NCBI RefSeq assembly: GCF_010093535.1
Contig: NW_022985170.1
Coordinates: 1,007,742-1,071,741, forward strand
Source of the DNA: Lindgomyces ingoldianus
Lineage: Eukaryota > Ascomycota > Dothideomycetes > Pleosporales > Lindgomycetaceae
Direction: 5' to 3'
Length of the DNA: 64,000 nt
Part shown: positions 25,183-37,201 of the stretch, piece by piece
Position numbering within the stretch: position 1 is the first letter of the stretch
How the letters are laid out: every line of letters starts with the position of its first letter
Made by a program: the position numbers and the translations under genes
Notes under the pieces: generated by a model
Told to the model about the DNA's origin: nothing
The model's database searches: none
Seen by the model: the letters and a program-made list of their open reading frames with translations, nothing else

Positions 25183-25520
25183 TGTAAGGCCAAGATGGTC
25201 CTTACGCGCGACAGGTATATATACTGTTCTGTATGCAGAATTAACTGTTAGTTGATTATTCGCACCTTTTTAGTTGTATTGGCGGAGTGGTGGTCCAGAG
25301 CCCTGTCCTTACACCACCCCTGTCAGTACCTCTAATCAAAAGCTTTAAGGATCCCTGATTGTGCGGACAATGAATAGGCTGTATTGTAACTTATATAATT
25401 TCTTTGTCAGGCGCATTATCTGTTGTTGGCTGTCAAGCCTGTGGTTGTGCATGCTCACCATCCCTGGCAAGTATCCTCCTTAACTGTCCCTCCATGCGTG
25501 GCGGAAAACCCACTGTTACA
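25183..25520 (+). repeat. Putative Ty1/Copia-type LTR with following primer-binding-like site
   Basis: A 338-bp TGTAA...TTACA segment contains an internal near-palindrome (AAGGCCAAGATGGTCCTT) and a TATATATA box about 35 bp into it. It is followed two bases later by TGG, as expected of a tRNA primer-binding site. No duplication flanks it, so it may be a 5' LTR whose element is truncated or interrupted by the solo LTR 140 bp on. No second copy exists in the window, so the assignment is tentative. Confidence 0.4.
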
Positions 25521-25660
25521 AATGGCGATTTGTTAGAAAACCTAGACACAGAAGAGTCCTCCTATTAGATGACTCTAGAGGTAAGCAAGCCTACATAGGA
25601 CAATAACAATCTAAGCTATAAAGCATATTACAACATAGACTAATAACTTGTCTTGTTCTT

Positions 25661-25938
25661 TGTAACGGCACAGGCAAGACAATGGGTCCGAATGCGGTAG
25701 GAATCCACTCAGAGGCATATGGGAGTGCGTGGGGACTCAATGACCTAGAAACTCCATTGACACCTATAGGCCTTGTACGAAGGATATCAGAAAACTACCG
25801 AGCTAGCTACGGGGGAGAGGTGCGACTAAATACATGGGGGAATAGGGGTAACAGCTGGGGGCAGGGCAGAGTCGGGGCCGATACGGGGACCCTTCAGATA
25901 GGTTCCGGGCGACCCGAGATGGAACGAGAATCGTTACA
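25661..25938 (-). repeat. Solo LTR of Gypsy family A, barely RIP-mutated
   Basis: TGTAACGGCA...ATCGTTACA, 278 bp, with a perfect TTCTT duplication on each side (25656-25660, 25939-25943). It is homologous to the 290-bp LTRs of the Gypsy elements further on, in minus orientation. Its CpG content is well preserved, in contrast to the copies in the interior of the block. Confidence 0.9.
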
Positions 25939-25943
25939 TTCTT

Positions 25944-26249
25944 GTTATAATATCTTACCTTGACTTTCCTATTGCTAGGTGTCTTCTGACGGTAACGGAG
26001 GGTCTTAGAGAAGGGAGAGGGGTAAGAGGTGGGAACAGAGTGAGAAGAGTCACATAATACTTCTCTAACATATAACAAGGTAAGAAGGGTGTACAGTCCT
26101 CTATACAATCTAGTTAAAAGCAAGGTAAAAAAAAAGTTAGTAAAAAGTAAAAAAAGTAAAATAACTAAGTAGCTTTAGTTTTTTAATAAATAAAAGAAAT
26201 CTTTTACATACTTTATATTAAAAAAAATAGATATATTGCTATACTTAAA
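25944..26249. other. Unassigned RIP-affected sequence
   Basis: The first half has moderate composition and appears to continue the sequence interrupted by the solo LTR. The second half is A-rich on the plus strand (runs such as GTAAAAAAAAAGTTAGT). No gene or known repeat is recognised. Confidence 0.4.
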
Positions 26250-26254
26250 GCTAT

Positions 26255-26431
26255 TGTGAGAGGTATCGAGCAGGAAACACAGGTCACAGAGAGGGAATGC
26301 AGGATAGGGGGGGTAACGAGAGAGTAAACCTTAGGGTCCGAGGCAGAGGTACGGAGGCCGAGGAGCCTATATACCCCGTGCCAAGCCCTTAGGGTACTCA
26401 GGGGTTGGATAGCTGTAACATAACCGTGACA
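26255..26431. repeat. Solo LTR of a short-LTR family (B)
   Basis: TGTGAGAGG...AACCGTGACA, 177 bp, with perfect GCTAT duplications at 26250-26254 and 26432-26436. A TATATA box is present near 26370. It is GC-normal although the flanking DNA is RIP-degraded. No other copy is present in this window, so the internal region of the family is unknown. Confidence 0.85.
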
Positions 26432-26436
26432 GCTAT

Positions 26437-26690
26437 GCTTTAAAAATAAGAATAACTATAACTTTTTAAATAGTAAAGAGAGGTTAAGACTATATACCTG
26501 CCTATAATTACACTAATTACATCTTTTGTTAGTAATTATAAAATAGTTTTATAAGTACTATAATTACTTACTAAGCTTTATAATTACACTATACCTAATT
26601 TAGATTACTACGTGATCTGTAGGCTATGTTTTTACTAGCATTAGTCTATTTTTCTCCTGTAAGGTTAGAGTCTTAGTATGCCTCTCTAGT
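26437..26690. other. Unassigned AT-rich spacer
   Basis: RIP-degraded sequence between the 177-bp solo LTR and the complete Gypsy element. It does not match the Gypsy sequence found on the other side of that element. Confidence 0.4.
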
Positions 26691-26695
26691 GTAAC

Positions 26696-26985
26696 TGTAA
26701 CGATTCTACGAATCGTTCCATATCGGGTCGCTCGGATCCTATCCAAAGGGTCCCCGTATCGGCCCCGACCATGACTTAACCTAGTCCCCCGCAGTTACCT
26801 CTATTCCCTTATGTATTTAGTCGCACCTTGCCTCTATAGCTAGCTTAGTAGTTTTTTAATATCCTTTTATATAAGGCCTATAGGTGTTAATAGCATTCCT
26901 AGGTTTAGAGTCCCCACGCACTTCTATATGCCTCTAAGTAGATTCCTACTGCATTTAGACCTATTATCTTACCTGCGCTGTTACA
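26696..26985 (+). repeat. Gypsy family A 5' LTR
   Basis: 290 bp, TGTAACGATTC...GCTGTTACA. It pairs with the LTR at 40937-41226. It is moderately RIP-mutated; its left end keeps CpG-rich sequence (TCGGGTCGCTCGG). Confidence 0.88.
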
Positions 26986-28386
26986 TTATATTAGAAAACT
27001 TACTTTTACTAGTAATAGCCTTATTAATAATATTATATTAATTATTTATTTAACTATGTCTAACTTTAAAAAGTGTTTAATTTAGTTTAAGTTATAGTTT
27101 TTACACACTATTATATTAAATTATTTAGTTATTATAAATAGAATTTTAGAGACCTTCTATTAACTAAAGCTTTTAGGTTTAAAACTTTTTATCCTCTATA
27201 ATTAGAATTACTTTTAGAAAAGTTATAAAAAGTGTGCTAAAGTAGAAACCTAAAGACTACTAATAACTTATTAGAATTAGAGATAACTACTAATGCTTAA
27301 CTTTTAACTACTTTTAGACTTTAGTATAAAGCTTACAACACACTCTAGCTGTAGCTAAAGTAAAATGCTTACTACTAAAGCTAAATAACTACTAACTTTA
27401 ATAGCTAAACTTTTTTTTATAGAACTTAAAGCTAAAGACCTACTAGATTTAAAGTTAAACTAGAGTAACATAGCTCTTAAAAACTAAGTTACTTAATTAA
27501 GAGCATAAATTAAATAGCTAACTAAATTAAAAACTATTAGTTTTAATTAACCCCTACTAACTACTAAATTACTTATAATAATGCCTTAAATTATCTCTAC
27601 TACTTTAATAGTAAGAGACTTTTTAGGCACTTTTAAGCTCTTTTAAAGCTACTTTACTAAATGTATGCTTAAGATTAAGAACTTTATAAATAGTAAAAAA
27701 CTTACATTTAAATAATAGTAAGCTTTTATTATAAATAGACTTAACATTAATGTAGATTACTATTAAAGTAAGTGCGCACACATAGCGCTAGTATAGGGAC
27801 ACACTGCTAGTATTGCAAAGGAATACCTAGAGCCTAGATACCTAGCTAAATTAGATTACTTTTAGTTTAAAAATATAAAAAAAATAATTAAGCTTTTATA
27901 AACTTACTTTATTACTAGTAATAAAAAAATAAAAGCGTAATAAGTGTTTTAAACTTTAAAAATAAGTAAAGAAGAAGTGTTTTTTACTTTTAAAGCTTGC
28001 TTTATTAGTGCTGCTGTTAAAAAGTCTGTATTAAAAGTAAAATAGTTTTTTTACTTATAAAAAAAAATACTACTTAGCCTAAAAGTACTAAACTTAAGTT
28101 TTAAGCACACTTAAAAAAGCTTCTTTAAGACTATAGTAGCCTACCTAACAGCCTATAATATAGAAAAAAGAAATACCTCTGCTATTTTAAAGTAAACTGT
28201 TAATCTTACCTAACAGTCTACTATTAGACCTAGTATAGATTAGTCTTAGAAAGTTTCTAGTAATACATCTAAGGCAGTATACTATTCTAGTGCACTCTAA
28301 CCTGCACCTCTGTTAGTACCCTAGTTTACCTTAATTACCTATAGATAATCTAGCTAGACACCTGCCTTAGAAAAATAGATAACTTC

Positions 28387-28443
28387 TAGTAACTGTTATA
28401 ATTATAGAAAACTAAAACATTTTACTAGTAACTGCTCTATCCC
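28387..28443 (+). pseudogene. Gypsy gag zinc-knuckle relic
   Basis: Translation around here gives C-Y-N-Y-R-K-L-K-H-F-T-S-N-C, which matches the CX2CX4HX4C nucleocapsid knuckle except that the second cysteine has become tyrosine. A TGC/TGT to TAC/TAT change is the G-to-A transition expected from RIP. It places gag in the first 2 kb of the element. The same knuckle is visible on the minus strand near 53340-53365. Confidence 0.6.
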
Positions 28444-28663
28444 TAAAGTATAAAAAATAAAAGTAGAGTAGTAAGATTTTAAAAAAGAATTTATAGATAT
28501 AAATAATTTTAATTTAAATGCTTTTTAAATAAAAAATAGTAACACTTAGAAAAACTTTTTATTTTAAGCTTAAGTAAGTATAATTTATTAAACATTAATC
28601 TATTACACTTATTTAGAGGAAAACACTTTTAAGTTTTTACTATTTTATATTTAAAAAGCATTA

Positions 28664-29795
28664 ACGTACCTAACAGGTTAGCTGGCTACACGGGTTAGCC
28701 GGCCACTTTTGCTAAGCCCCTACTAAAACCACCCTATTCTCTCGCAAAACAGCCTACTTTAGCCCTGTATAAAGTAATATAACATAAGATATTATTTAGA
28801 GTCTACTTCTGCTACTTGCTTACATGTATGTAAGTTATACCTAGTCTAATTACACTGCCTATATTGCCTTTAACTTAGCTTACTTTTTTTAGCGCGCACC
28901 TGCGTCTTTAGCTTTTTCCTATTACTACGCGCTTTAAACTCCTTTAGAGCAGTTAGACAAGCCTTATTTTTAACTATTAAAGTATCTTTTGCCTAAATTT
29001 GCTTCCTTTTATGCAATCTATATTATGTAGCAGCTTTATTTACTGCTTAAAGCTTTATAATCTTATAGCCTACTTTATTATGTTAATGCCTTAAATAACT
29101 GTTGTCTACTTTTTATTGCTTTACTATATTACCTTTAGCTGTTCTTATCTCTCTAAAGCTATAATAACTGCTTTAGTTAATATCTAGCCTATTATAAAGC
29201 TTAACTTATTAAAGTTATACCTGTCTTTATCTTAGATACTATACTTAGCTTTTATGTTAGCTACTAGGCAAAACTAGCTTTAGATAACCTCTAGATCTTT
29301 ATAAAGCGCTCTTTTATAATTATACTTATAATTAAACTTTATTATAAACTTAAGGTAGTGCTTAACCTACATACTAGTCTAGTTTAAGCTAACCTAGCCT
29401 AGATTACGCTCTGCAGGTAAGGAATTAGCTATATTAGCTATAGCTGTAAGCCTAGAGAGAAATCTGCGTGTAATAAGCTTAAGTATGTACTTAATAACTA
29501 CCTTTTTTTTAAGCTTAGTTAGATTTCTTAATTTAGGCTAGCATTCTGCTTGTAAAGGCTGTCTAGCGCGTTAATTACTTAGTGTTGTGTAAGAGACATT
29601 ATAGATAGCTGCAGTGTATTATAAGAAGAGTTTTAAGTCTTATTTAAAAGCCTAAAGAGCAAGCTGTATCTAATGTTCTTTAGAAGATTTAATCTAGTGT
29701 TGTTGTTAAGGCATTATGTAAATAGGTAGAGTTTAGTAGGGGCTTAGCAAAAGTGGCCAGCTAACCTGTGTAGCCGGCTAACCTGTTAGGTACGT
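28664..29795 (-). mobile_element. pogo/Fot1-like element T, copy 1 (internally deleted)
   Basis: Inverted ends ACGTACCTAACAGGTTAGC with TA on both sides (28662-28663, 29796-29797), which is Tc1/mariner-type targeting. At 1132 bp it is too short for a full pogo-like transposase (about 1.9 kb for the related T' copy at 55474-57336). The coding strand is minus, judged by homology to copy 3. It lies in the gag region of the Gypsy element. Confidence 0.82.
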
Positions 29796-29890
29796 TAGAG
29801 TTTATTTAAATTTTTTAGTTAATACTAGCGCCTATAGTTTTTTATTTATTAACTTAATAACTACTAAGTTTTTATTTTAATACTTTTATT

Positions 29891-31656
29891 AGCGGAGCTT
29901 GCTCCGCTCCTTTCTGTAGACTTTAGTTTTCTTTAGTTAGGGCTTAGCAGCTAAGAATTACTGCTTTTAGCCTTTTTAGGCTTACATAAGCATAAAAACA
30001 GCAGATCCTTAGATAATTATTTCCTGCGCAAAAACTAAAACCTTGCTGCGCGTGTTGTCTAATACCTGTCTAATACCTCCTGCTATAACCTACAACATAG
30101 TACCTTTACTATTTAACGCTAATAAACTTTTCTTACTCTGTAATAATTATTATTACCTTATAGATCTACAGAGAGACAGGACGTTTCTTTAATAAAAGGT
30201 TTAATGTGCGCCCTGCAATACACAAATCTAGGCAAGAAAGCGCCCTACCTAGGGCAGCCCTATACCTCTACTGCTAGCTAAGAGGCGCGCTTTTGCTAAT
30301 ATTATATATGTTATAAATAACAGACTACAACCCTATATCCTGCTGTTGTCTCCTCTAGTACCCCTATATTGTTATTATTCTACGCTATTAGACTAGGCAA
30401 ATAACATGTTTAAAAGAAATAGCAGGTAGAAAACTTTATATTAAAAGTGTTACTAATTAAAAAGTAAGGTTAACATTTATACTATAAATAAGGAACTAGC
30501 ATATGTATTACCTTTTATAAACTTTAGCTTATTAAGCTCCCTTCTTTACAACATTCCTACATAATAGACGCCTTAATAATTTCCCTAATATAAAATCCCT
30601 AGCCTATTAGGTAACCTTTTTAATATACTACCTATACTATTTACTTTAATTAGTTTAAGTATGTAATGTACCTAGAAGCTACTATTAACATAAGGAAAGT
30701 TTTAGTCTACACCCTCTTAGTTATAAAAAGCAGGTATAAATAAAAATAACCTTAGTAACAGTTTAAATAAGAACATTAACATAGATATCTTCTTAGACGC
30801 TAAGCGCTGTGTGTACAATTTTCTATCTGCGCTTATACCTATAAATTTTAATAATATTAAATTCCTTAAAGACTAGGCTATACTAGAAGTTAATAAGAGC
30901 TATATTAACAACTTTTATAAAGGTCTACTTAATATTAAGTTAGATACATGCACTACCTGTAATTAAAGGTAGTTTAACATAGAATTAAATTAATAGAGTA
31001 CTTATAAGAAGTGCGCTACTAATTTGCTTAAACATAGACATAAAAAAAATTTATTCTACTTTAGAAAGACATAAATAACTTTAATTCTAGCCCTTTACTA
31101 AACCTTTCTAAGTTAACTACTACTAAAGAGTAACTACTAGCACATGTATATGTTAATATAATAAACCTCTCTACTAGAGTAAGTAGGCACTTTATGCATT
31201 GCAAACAACTGCTAAGTCCTTTATTATAACTTTAATAGAATGTAAGTGCTAATATATTAGTATTAGATAAGGTATTAGACTTATTAATTTATAGGCACTT
31301 AGCTAGCTGCTATCTATAGCAAGCGCATCACTATCTAGGCTTAAGATGTGCAGCTTGTTATTTGCATTACTTAGAATTTTAGCTAGTACTTTAACTTTGC
31401 TAATAAGTACTTGTGTAGATAAACCTACTAAAAGGTGTTCTTTTACATAGCATTTATAAGTATATAGGTCTTTGCGTGGAATTTATAGAAATATAGTTTA
31501 TAGGTTTTAGTCTGTAAACTACCTTTTATTGTCTGCTCTGCTTATAGTCTTCTTCTATAGGCTTCTTCTAATGCAGTCTTCTTCTCTAGAAAGAGTTTAA
31601 TAAGTGACTTAAAACAAGCTCTGCTTATGCATTCATTTATAAAATGTTATAGTATG
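29891..31656 (-). mobile_element. Unclassified element X, copy 2 (nested in Gypsy)
   Basis: A 1766-bp inverted copy of the element at 3811-5862, flanked by a perfect 5-bp duplication TTATT (29886-29890, 31657-31661). The minus-strand Gypsy copy near 52980-53030 shows the unoccupied sequence around this point. One terminus is a hairpin (AGCGGAGC-TT-GCTCCGCT at 29891-29908). It lacks the family C solo LTR that interrupts copy 1 and so shows the empty GGTAG site near 30953. No protein domain is recognised in either strand. Confidence 0.75.
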
Positions 31657-32559
31657 TTATTCTTATCTAACACTTACTATTTAAAGTTATAGTTAAGGGC
31701 TTTTAAGATTAGATCTAAGTTTCTATCTACTAGTATATCTGCCTGCATATGTAAATTAATAGAAGAAGCATCTAAAACTACTTTTTTATTATTATAAACC
31801 TTAGCTTTTAGAATTATATTATTAGTATTAAATAGTTACATTGTTTTAAACTCTATTTAGATATAAAAAGAAATTAGATTATATAGCCTAGTAAATATCT
31901 ACCTACTTATAAACTTTTACTGCTCTTACTTATGCAATTAACTTAGCCTGTGTATAATAAAGAAGTAAAGCTAGATATTAAATAACGCAACGCACTATAA
32001 AAAAAAGATTAATTTTAGTAGTTATACAGCCTAACAATCTACTGCATTAAGGGTTTACTAAGGCTACTAAAATTATATAGATCTTTTATTATCTATAGTC
32101 TAAAGACACTTAAATTATTCTTCTGCTTATTTATTAAGAAGTTTAGAATAAGTCTAAAGGAGGTCTATTTAGCTACTATTACCTTAATTTTAGTAAATGC
32201 TTTTTATTTTAACATAAAAAAAAACAAGTTCTTTTTAACTTTTATTTATAAAATTAAGTAGTTAATTAAAGATAAGTAAGCTTTATAGTTAAACGCTAAA
32301 CATAAAACTAAAGCATTAGTAAACCTCTAATTACCCTCTAAATACTATTAATACTAAAATGTATTTAGCTATATAGCAGCTTACTAGCTACTAGTACATT
32401 GTCTATATAACTATAAGATTGTTCTTACAGAGCCTCTTTTTAATAGTTACAGTCTGTTATACAAACAGAACCTTAAGAAGCTAGAGGTAATAAAAAAATA
32501 TGTTATAAATAATTTAAAATATAGCTTTATTAAGTAAAGTTAGAGCTCTTTTATATCTT

Positions 32560-33490
32560 TTATTTTTTATGTACAGAAACTAAATAGCAACTTATATATT
32601 TGCGTTAATTACTATAAACTTAACACTTTTACTTATAAAAATGTGTATCTAATACTGTGTATAGATAAACTTTTATTAAAACTTACTAAGGCAGTAATCT
32701 TTACTAAGTTTAATATTTGCACAGCCTTTAATAAAATTAGGATAGATCTAAGCTTTAAAAAGTGTACTACTTTTTAGACATAATATAAAACCTATAAGTG
32801 TAAAGTCTTACTTTTTAGATTATGTAATAGTCTAGCAACTTACTAGTGCTATATAAATAACATATTAATTAACTATCTAAATAATTTTTATATTACTTAT
32901 CTTAATAATATTTTTATCTACTTTAAAAATAAAGCAACTTATATCTTTTATATTAAAAAGGTCTTAGAAAGGCTCTAGCAAGCAGGATTATAAGTAAAGA
33001 TTAAAAAAAGTAAATTTTATATTACTTAAATAAAGTATCTTAGCTATATACTTTTAAACAAAGGACTAGAGGTTAACCTAGAGAAAGTAGAGGTGCTACG
33101 CAACTAGCAGGCGCCTACTACTATAACAGGTGTGAAATCTTTTCTAGGCTTTACTAGATTCTATTAGCAATTTATTTTAAAATTCTTTTATATAGTAAAA
33201 CTAATTATTATGCTTTAAAGCCTTACTACTTTTTTTATATAGACTTTAAAGTGTAATATAGCTTTTAAAAAGCTAAAGTCTACACTACTAAGTATACCTA
33301 CACTTTACTATTTTAACTTTATATTATAAACTAAAATTAAAACTAACGCTTTTAATAAGGTAGTAGTAGAAGTTCTTTCTTAGAAATAAGTAGATAGAAA
33401 TTAGTGCCTTATATTATTCTATAGTAAAGTCCTATCTAGTTTAGAGCTAAACTAAAAGATATATAATAAGAAGCTATTTATAATTATTAC
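32560..33490 (+). pseudogene. Gypsy reverse transcriptase / RNase H relic
   Basis: In one frame, ignoring TAG/TAA stops, the succession of Ty3/Gypsy RT motifs is visible: a CVNYYKLN-like stretch, an IFTKFNICTAFNKIRI-like stretch near 32700-32760 (functional form TKLDLxxAYxxIRI), FRLCNSLATY-like and YLNNIFIYF near 32898-32925, where the catalytic YLDD has become YLNN by G-to-A changes. A QQF-containing connection region and the start of RNase H follow, until the frame is cut by element C. It is non-functional. Confidence 0.8.
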
Positions 33491-33770
33491 TGTTGAATAG
33501 GCTCTAACAGCTAGCTGCTTATAGTATAAGCACTTAAGTAGCAAGAGTAAGAGTAGTGTACAGTGTGTACAGCGTATAAGGTAGGTAAGGTAAGAGCAAC
33601 ATGTTTCTAGTTCTATTGCTCTTGTCTTTCCTCTATATAAAGGAAAAGAGGGATATCTAGATGTTCACGCACAGAGGTTTGCGCACAAGCATTATATAAC
33701 ATAGATATGTGATCCTGCTTGTGCGCAATTGTTTGTATCTAGGCCGCAACACTGCTGCTGTGTACAGACA
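33491..33770 (-). repeat. Family C LTR (left)
   Basis: 280 bp, starts TGTTGAATAGGCTC and ends GTACAGACA. It is more RIP-mutated than the right LTR of the same element: CpG sites of the right LTR (for example GCGCACGAGC) read as TpG/CpA here. Confidence 0.9.
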
Positions 33771-34214
33771 CTAGTAACTTTTCTTTTTATCTAAAGAGTT
33801 ACCTTCTGTACGTGTTACTTTTCTTTTGTCTGTGTAAGTCTATTTAATTATGTTCTGCCTTTACTTTACCTTATTTATTAGGACTTGCCTTAGTAATGCT
33901 GTATGTTAAGATAGGCTAGTTACGCTATATAAATAGCTTTATAAATAGTGTAAAGTGTTTTAGGCTATTATTATCTAGCCTTTATACGCTTACTTTATAA
34001 GTAATTTAGCAGTATATAAACTGTTTTATGTAGGGTTTTATGCTAGAATAGTGTAGAATCTTTGCATAGGCAGGTGCGTAGGGAGGTGTATATAATAAGG
34101 TTTTCTTTTTTTCTTTACTTTTTTTTCTTTATCCTTTACTTTTTAAGCCCTACTATACTATTTTTTAGCTTTTTTCTCTTTTTATATAGTGCTAACAGTG
34201 ACAGATACTCCTGC

Positions 34215-34217
<3 letters not shown>

Positions 34218-34251
<34 letters not shown>

Positions 34252-34268
34252 GAGAGAGAGAGAGAGAG
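34218..34268. repeat. Compound microsatellite (CA)n(GA)n
   Basis: About 15 CA units followed after TA by about 9 to 10 GA units, inside element C. The adjoining 62-codon open frame at 34062-34250 is low-complexity and not a gene. Confidence 0.95.
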
Positions 34269-35026
34269 ATGTCTCTCTAGCCTTCCTCCTCTACCTCTAG
34301 CGCTGTTAGTGCGGGCGTCTTTAACGTCCTTATGCAGTCTAGCAGCCTAAGGTATATCTGCGTTACTTTTTTAACTAGTTTTACTACTAATTAGTAGTTT
34401 ATTTAGTGTCTTAGTATAAACATATAGATTTTTTAGCTCTTTTGCTTTTTTCTTATATAAAATGCTAATTATAAATAGGCTAAGAAGTAGCATGTAGCAG
34501 CTTTACTATTTTATAATATTAATGTTATCTTACCTGCTAGCACTAATCTGCAGCTGTAGGTAGTAAAAGTTATGCATTATAAGAGGTACTTCTGTGCAGT
34601 CTTAGTCTAGAGTTATAGTTAAGTTCTAGTAACTCTATGTGCTTATTATTATAGCAGCACTACTAGTGCCTTTTTTTTTATTAAGTGTTATATGTTAGCT
34701 AACTTCTAGGCTAATGCCTACACCTTATGCGTATAGTAGAGCTGTGGTCTGCATTATAACTACTATATGTAAAGGGTGGTAGCTTTTCTTTTTCTATATA
34801 CTAGACAAATAGACTATCTTTTTTACATATCCTTCTCTTCTAATCTTATAATAAGAAAAATAAGTGTGTATAATAAAAAAAATAATAAAAAAGATAGGCT
34901 TTATATAAAGGTGTTGTTAGTCTAGTTAGTCTAGGGCATTTTTACGCACAGGATCTAGCTAGTCTACAGATGCTTCTATCTAGACAGAGAGGTAGTTAGT
35001 TAGAACTAGTAATTAAAGAGCTTAGT

Positions 35027-35316
35027 TGTAATAATGCTATAAATTATTTTATCTTAGGTTGCTTAGATCCTATTTAAAGGGTCCTTATATTAGCCCTAAC
35101 TATAACTTAACCTAGTCCCCTGCAGTTACCTCTATTCTCTTATGTATTTAGTTGCACCTTGCCTCTGTAGCTAGCTTAGTAGTTTTCTAATATCCTACAT
35201 ACAAGGCCTATAGGTGTTATTAGTATTCCTAGGTCTCTAAGTCCCTACGCACTCCTATATGCCTCTAAGTGGATTTATACTGCATTTAGACCTATTGTCT
35301 TGCCTGCGCTGTTACA
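35027..35316 (+). repeat. Solo LTR of Gypsy family A inside element C
   Basis: 290 bp, TGTAATAATGC...GCTGTTACA, with perfect TTAGT duplications at 35022-35026 and 35317-35321. It shows that family A transposed again after element C had formed. Confidence 0.88.
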
Positions 35317-37201
35317 TTAGTTTAGTGTTTTCTTTATATATGCATCTACTAAGTTGTCTTTACTATTAATCTACCTAATCTTAGTAATTTCCCTTTTCTT
35401 GTATAATTTATAGAGTAATATAATGTTAATTATAAGTTACTTTTTGCTAGTAGTGCCTAGCTTAACAAGGTAATTATATAGAAACCTTAAATCTGTGCAG
35501 ATTACTACTAAGATTAGTAGCAGTTTAAGCGTTTATATAATTTACTGTAGAGTTGTACTAAGAGTAATTACATTATTAAACTCTCTAACTATTCTATATA
35601 GTTTACTAGTAAAGACACTCCTAGTTACTCTTTTACACTTAGTAAAATTCTAGTGTATAATGTTGCCTAGTATTTTAAAGTAGTTACTTTACTCTATATA
35701 GTTCTTATTGCTTAATATAATTAAAAATCCTAGCTATAAGCTAAGGTTCTTGTTATTAGTAAATAATCTATCTATAAAGATAAACAGCTTTACATAATTA
35801 AGCTATAATAGTAGGAAAGTAAGACTATGCTTACTATTATCTATCTACTATTAGATTTATGTGTTAAGTGTGTTAATATTATTATATAAAGAGTCTATAG
35901 TTTGTGCAGCAATAAAGAGGTTAAATGCTGCCTCTAGTTAACATATAGATGTAATATATACCCTTTTTACACATTACTTAATATATTATTATGCAGCATC
36001 TTTGTCCTTTAGGTTAATTATATAAAGGTAGCTTACTTGTTCTTTCTAAGTAAAAACTACTGTGTTGTGCGTAAGTTTAATTTTTTTGCTGTTAAACTTA
36101 ATAAGTTACTTCTTTACTAGAATAGTCTTACTTTTTATGTAGAACTTTACCTTCTGCAGTTTCTTCTTTTCTTTTTACACAAAATTCTTTATTATAATGC
36201 TTAAGGTGTTGTACAAATGCTTCTAGTTATTTCTAGGGCCTATGTTGTGCATATAGTGCATATTTACCTAACTTTCTAGGATATCTAGAAAGATGTCTGT
36301 GTACTAAGTTTTCTAAATATCTAGCTATTAACATAGATTAATAAAGATCCTTATTTTATCTATAAAAATGTTATATAGTTAACTTATATAGTTATTATTT
36401 TTTTTTTATGCTTTTTAAAATTATATAATCTTATCTGCTAAAAGTTTTTCTTTAGCAGTTTCCCTCTAGGGTAGAAGTTTGTACAGGTTGTGATGTAGTA
36501 TAGATTGTGCAGGTGGTATTAGTGGTGCATACACTACTGCAGGCGGTGGTGTGTACAATTAAGGGTGTGGAGCAGGCGTTAGGAAGGGCGGCATGTATTG
36601 TTTATACAGTGATTAGTGTAGTGCTAGCTAAGGTGTAGGAGCAGGTAATGCTAGTACATTTAGTGTTAATAGCAGCATTGTGTTTAGTCTGCTTCTGTGT
36701 AGAGCCTTATATAGTAATAAAGGTTATATATAAAGCTTTTTTAGTGTAATTACTTTTTCTTATGCTATATTATACAGCTTTTAGGCTTAGGTACCTTTAG
36801 TGCCTAGCTGTAGTGTAATTCTCTTATTCTCTAGCACTTATATAAGCTCCCTTTTAAACGTGCAGCTAAGTGCTAAAAAGTTTTATAGTGTCTATTCTTT
36901 AAAATTCTCTATGTACGCACTTAGAAAAGTAGCGCCCTTCTAAGTTATTATGCGTAGATTAGTAATTATGCAACTTATGTATAATTAAGTCTACAGGCTT
37001 ATTAAAGCCTTTAACATGTTAATCTTGTTATTCTAGTACTCTAGGCTAGTCTTGTTCTGTAGTGTTGCCTTTAATATCCCTATGTCCTTTATAAGTTATT
37101 TATATAATAAGAATTATTCCTTGTTCTTCTTATTATTGCGTAGAGTTGTTAGTTGCTAATAAAATTCTATTATAATAGTATAGTTAATTACTTTTCTAGT
37201 A

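Noticed and set aside
25682..25963. 93-codon open frame
   Set aside because: It lies almost entirely in a solo LTR with a TTCTT duplication; coding potential is fortuitous. The same applies to 4486-4713 over the family C solo LTR, and to 53890-54147 and 55256-55447 in T' and LTR sequence.
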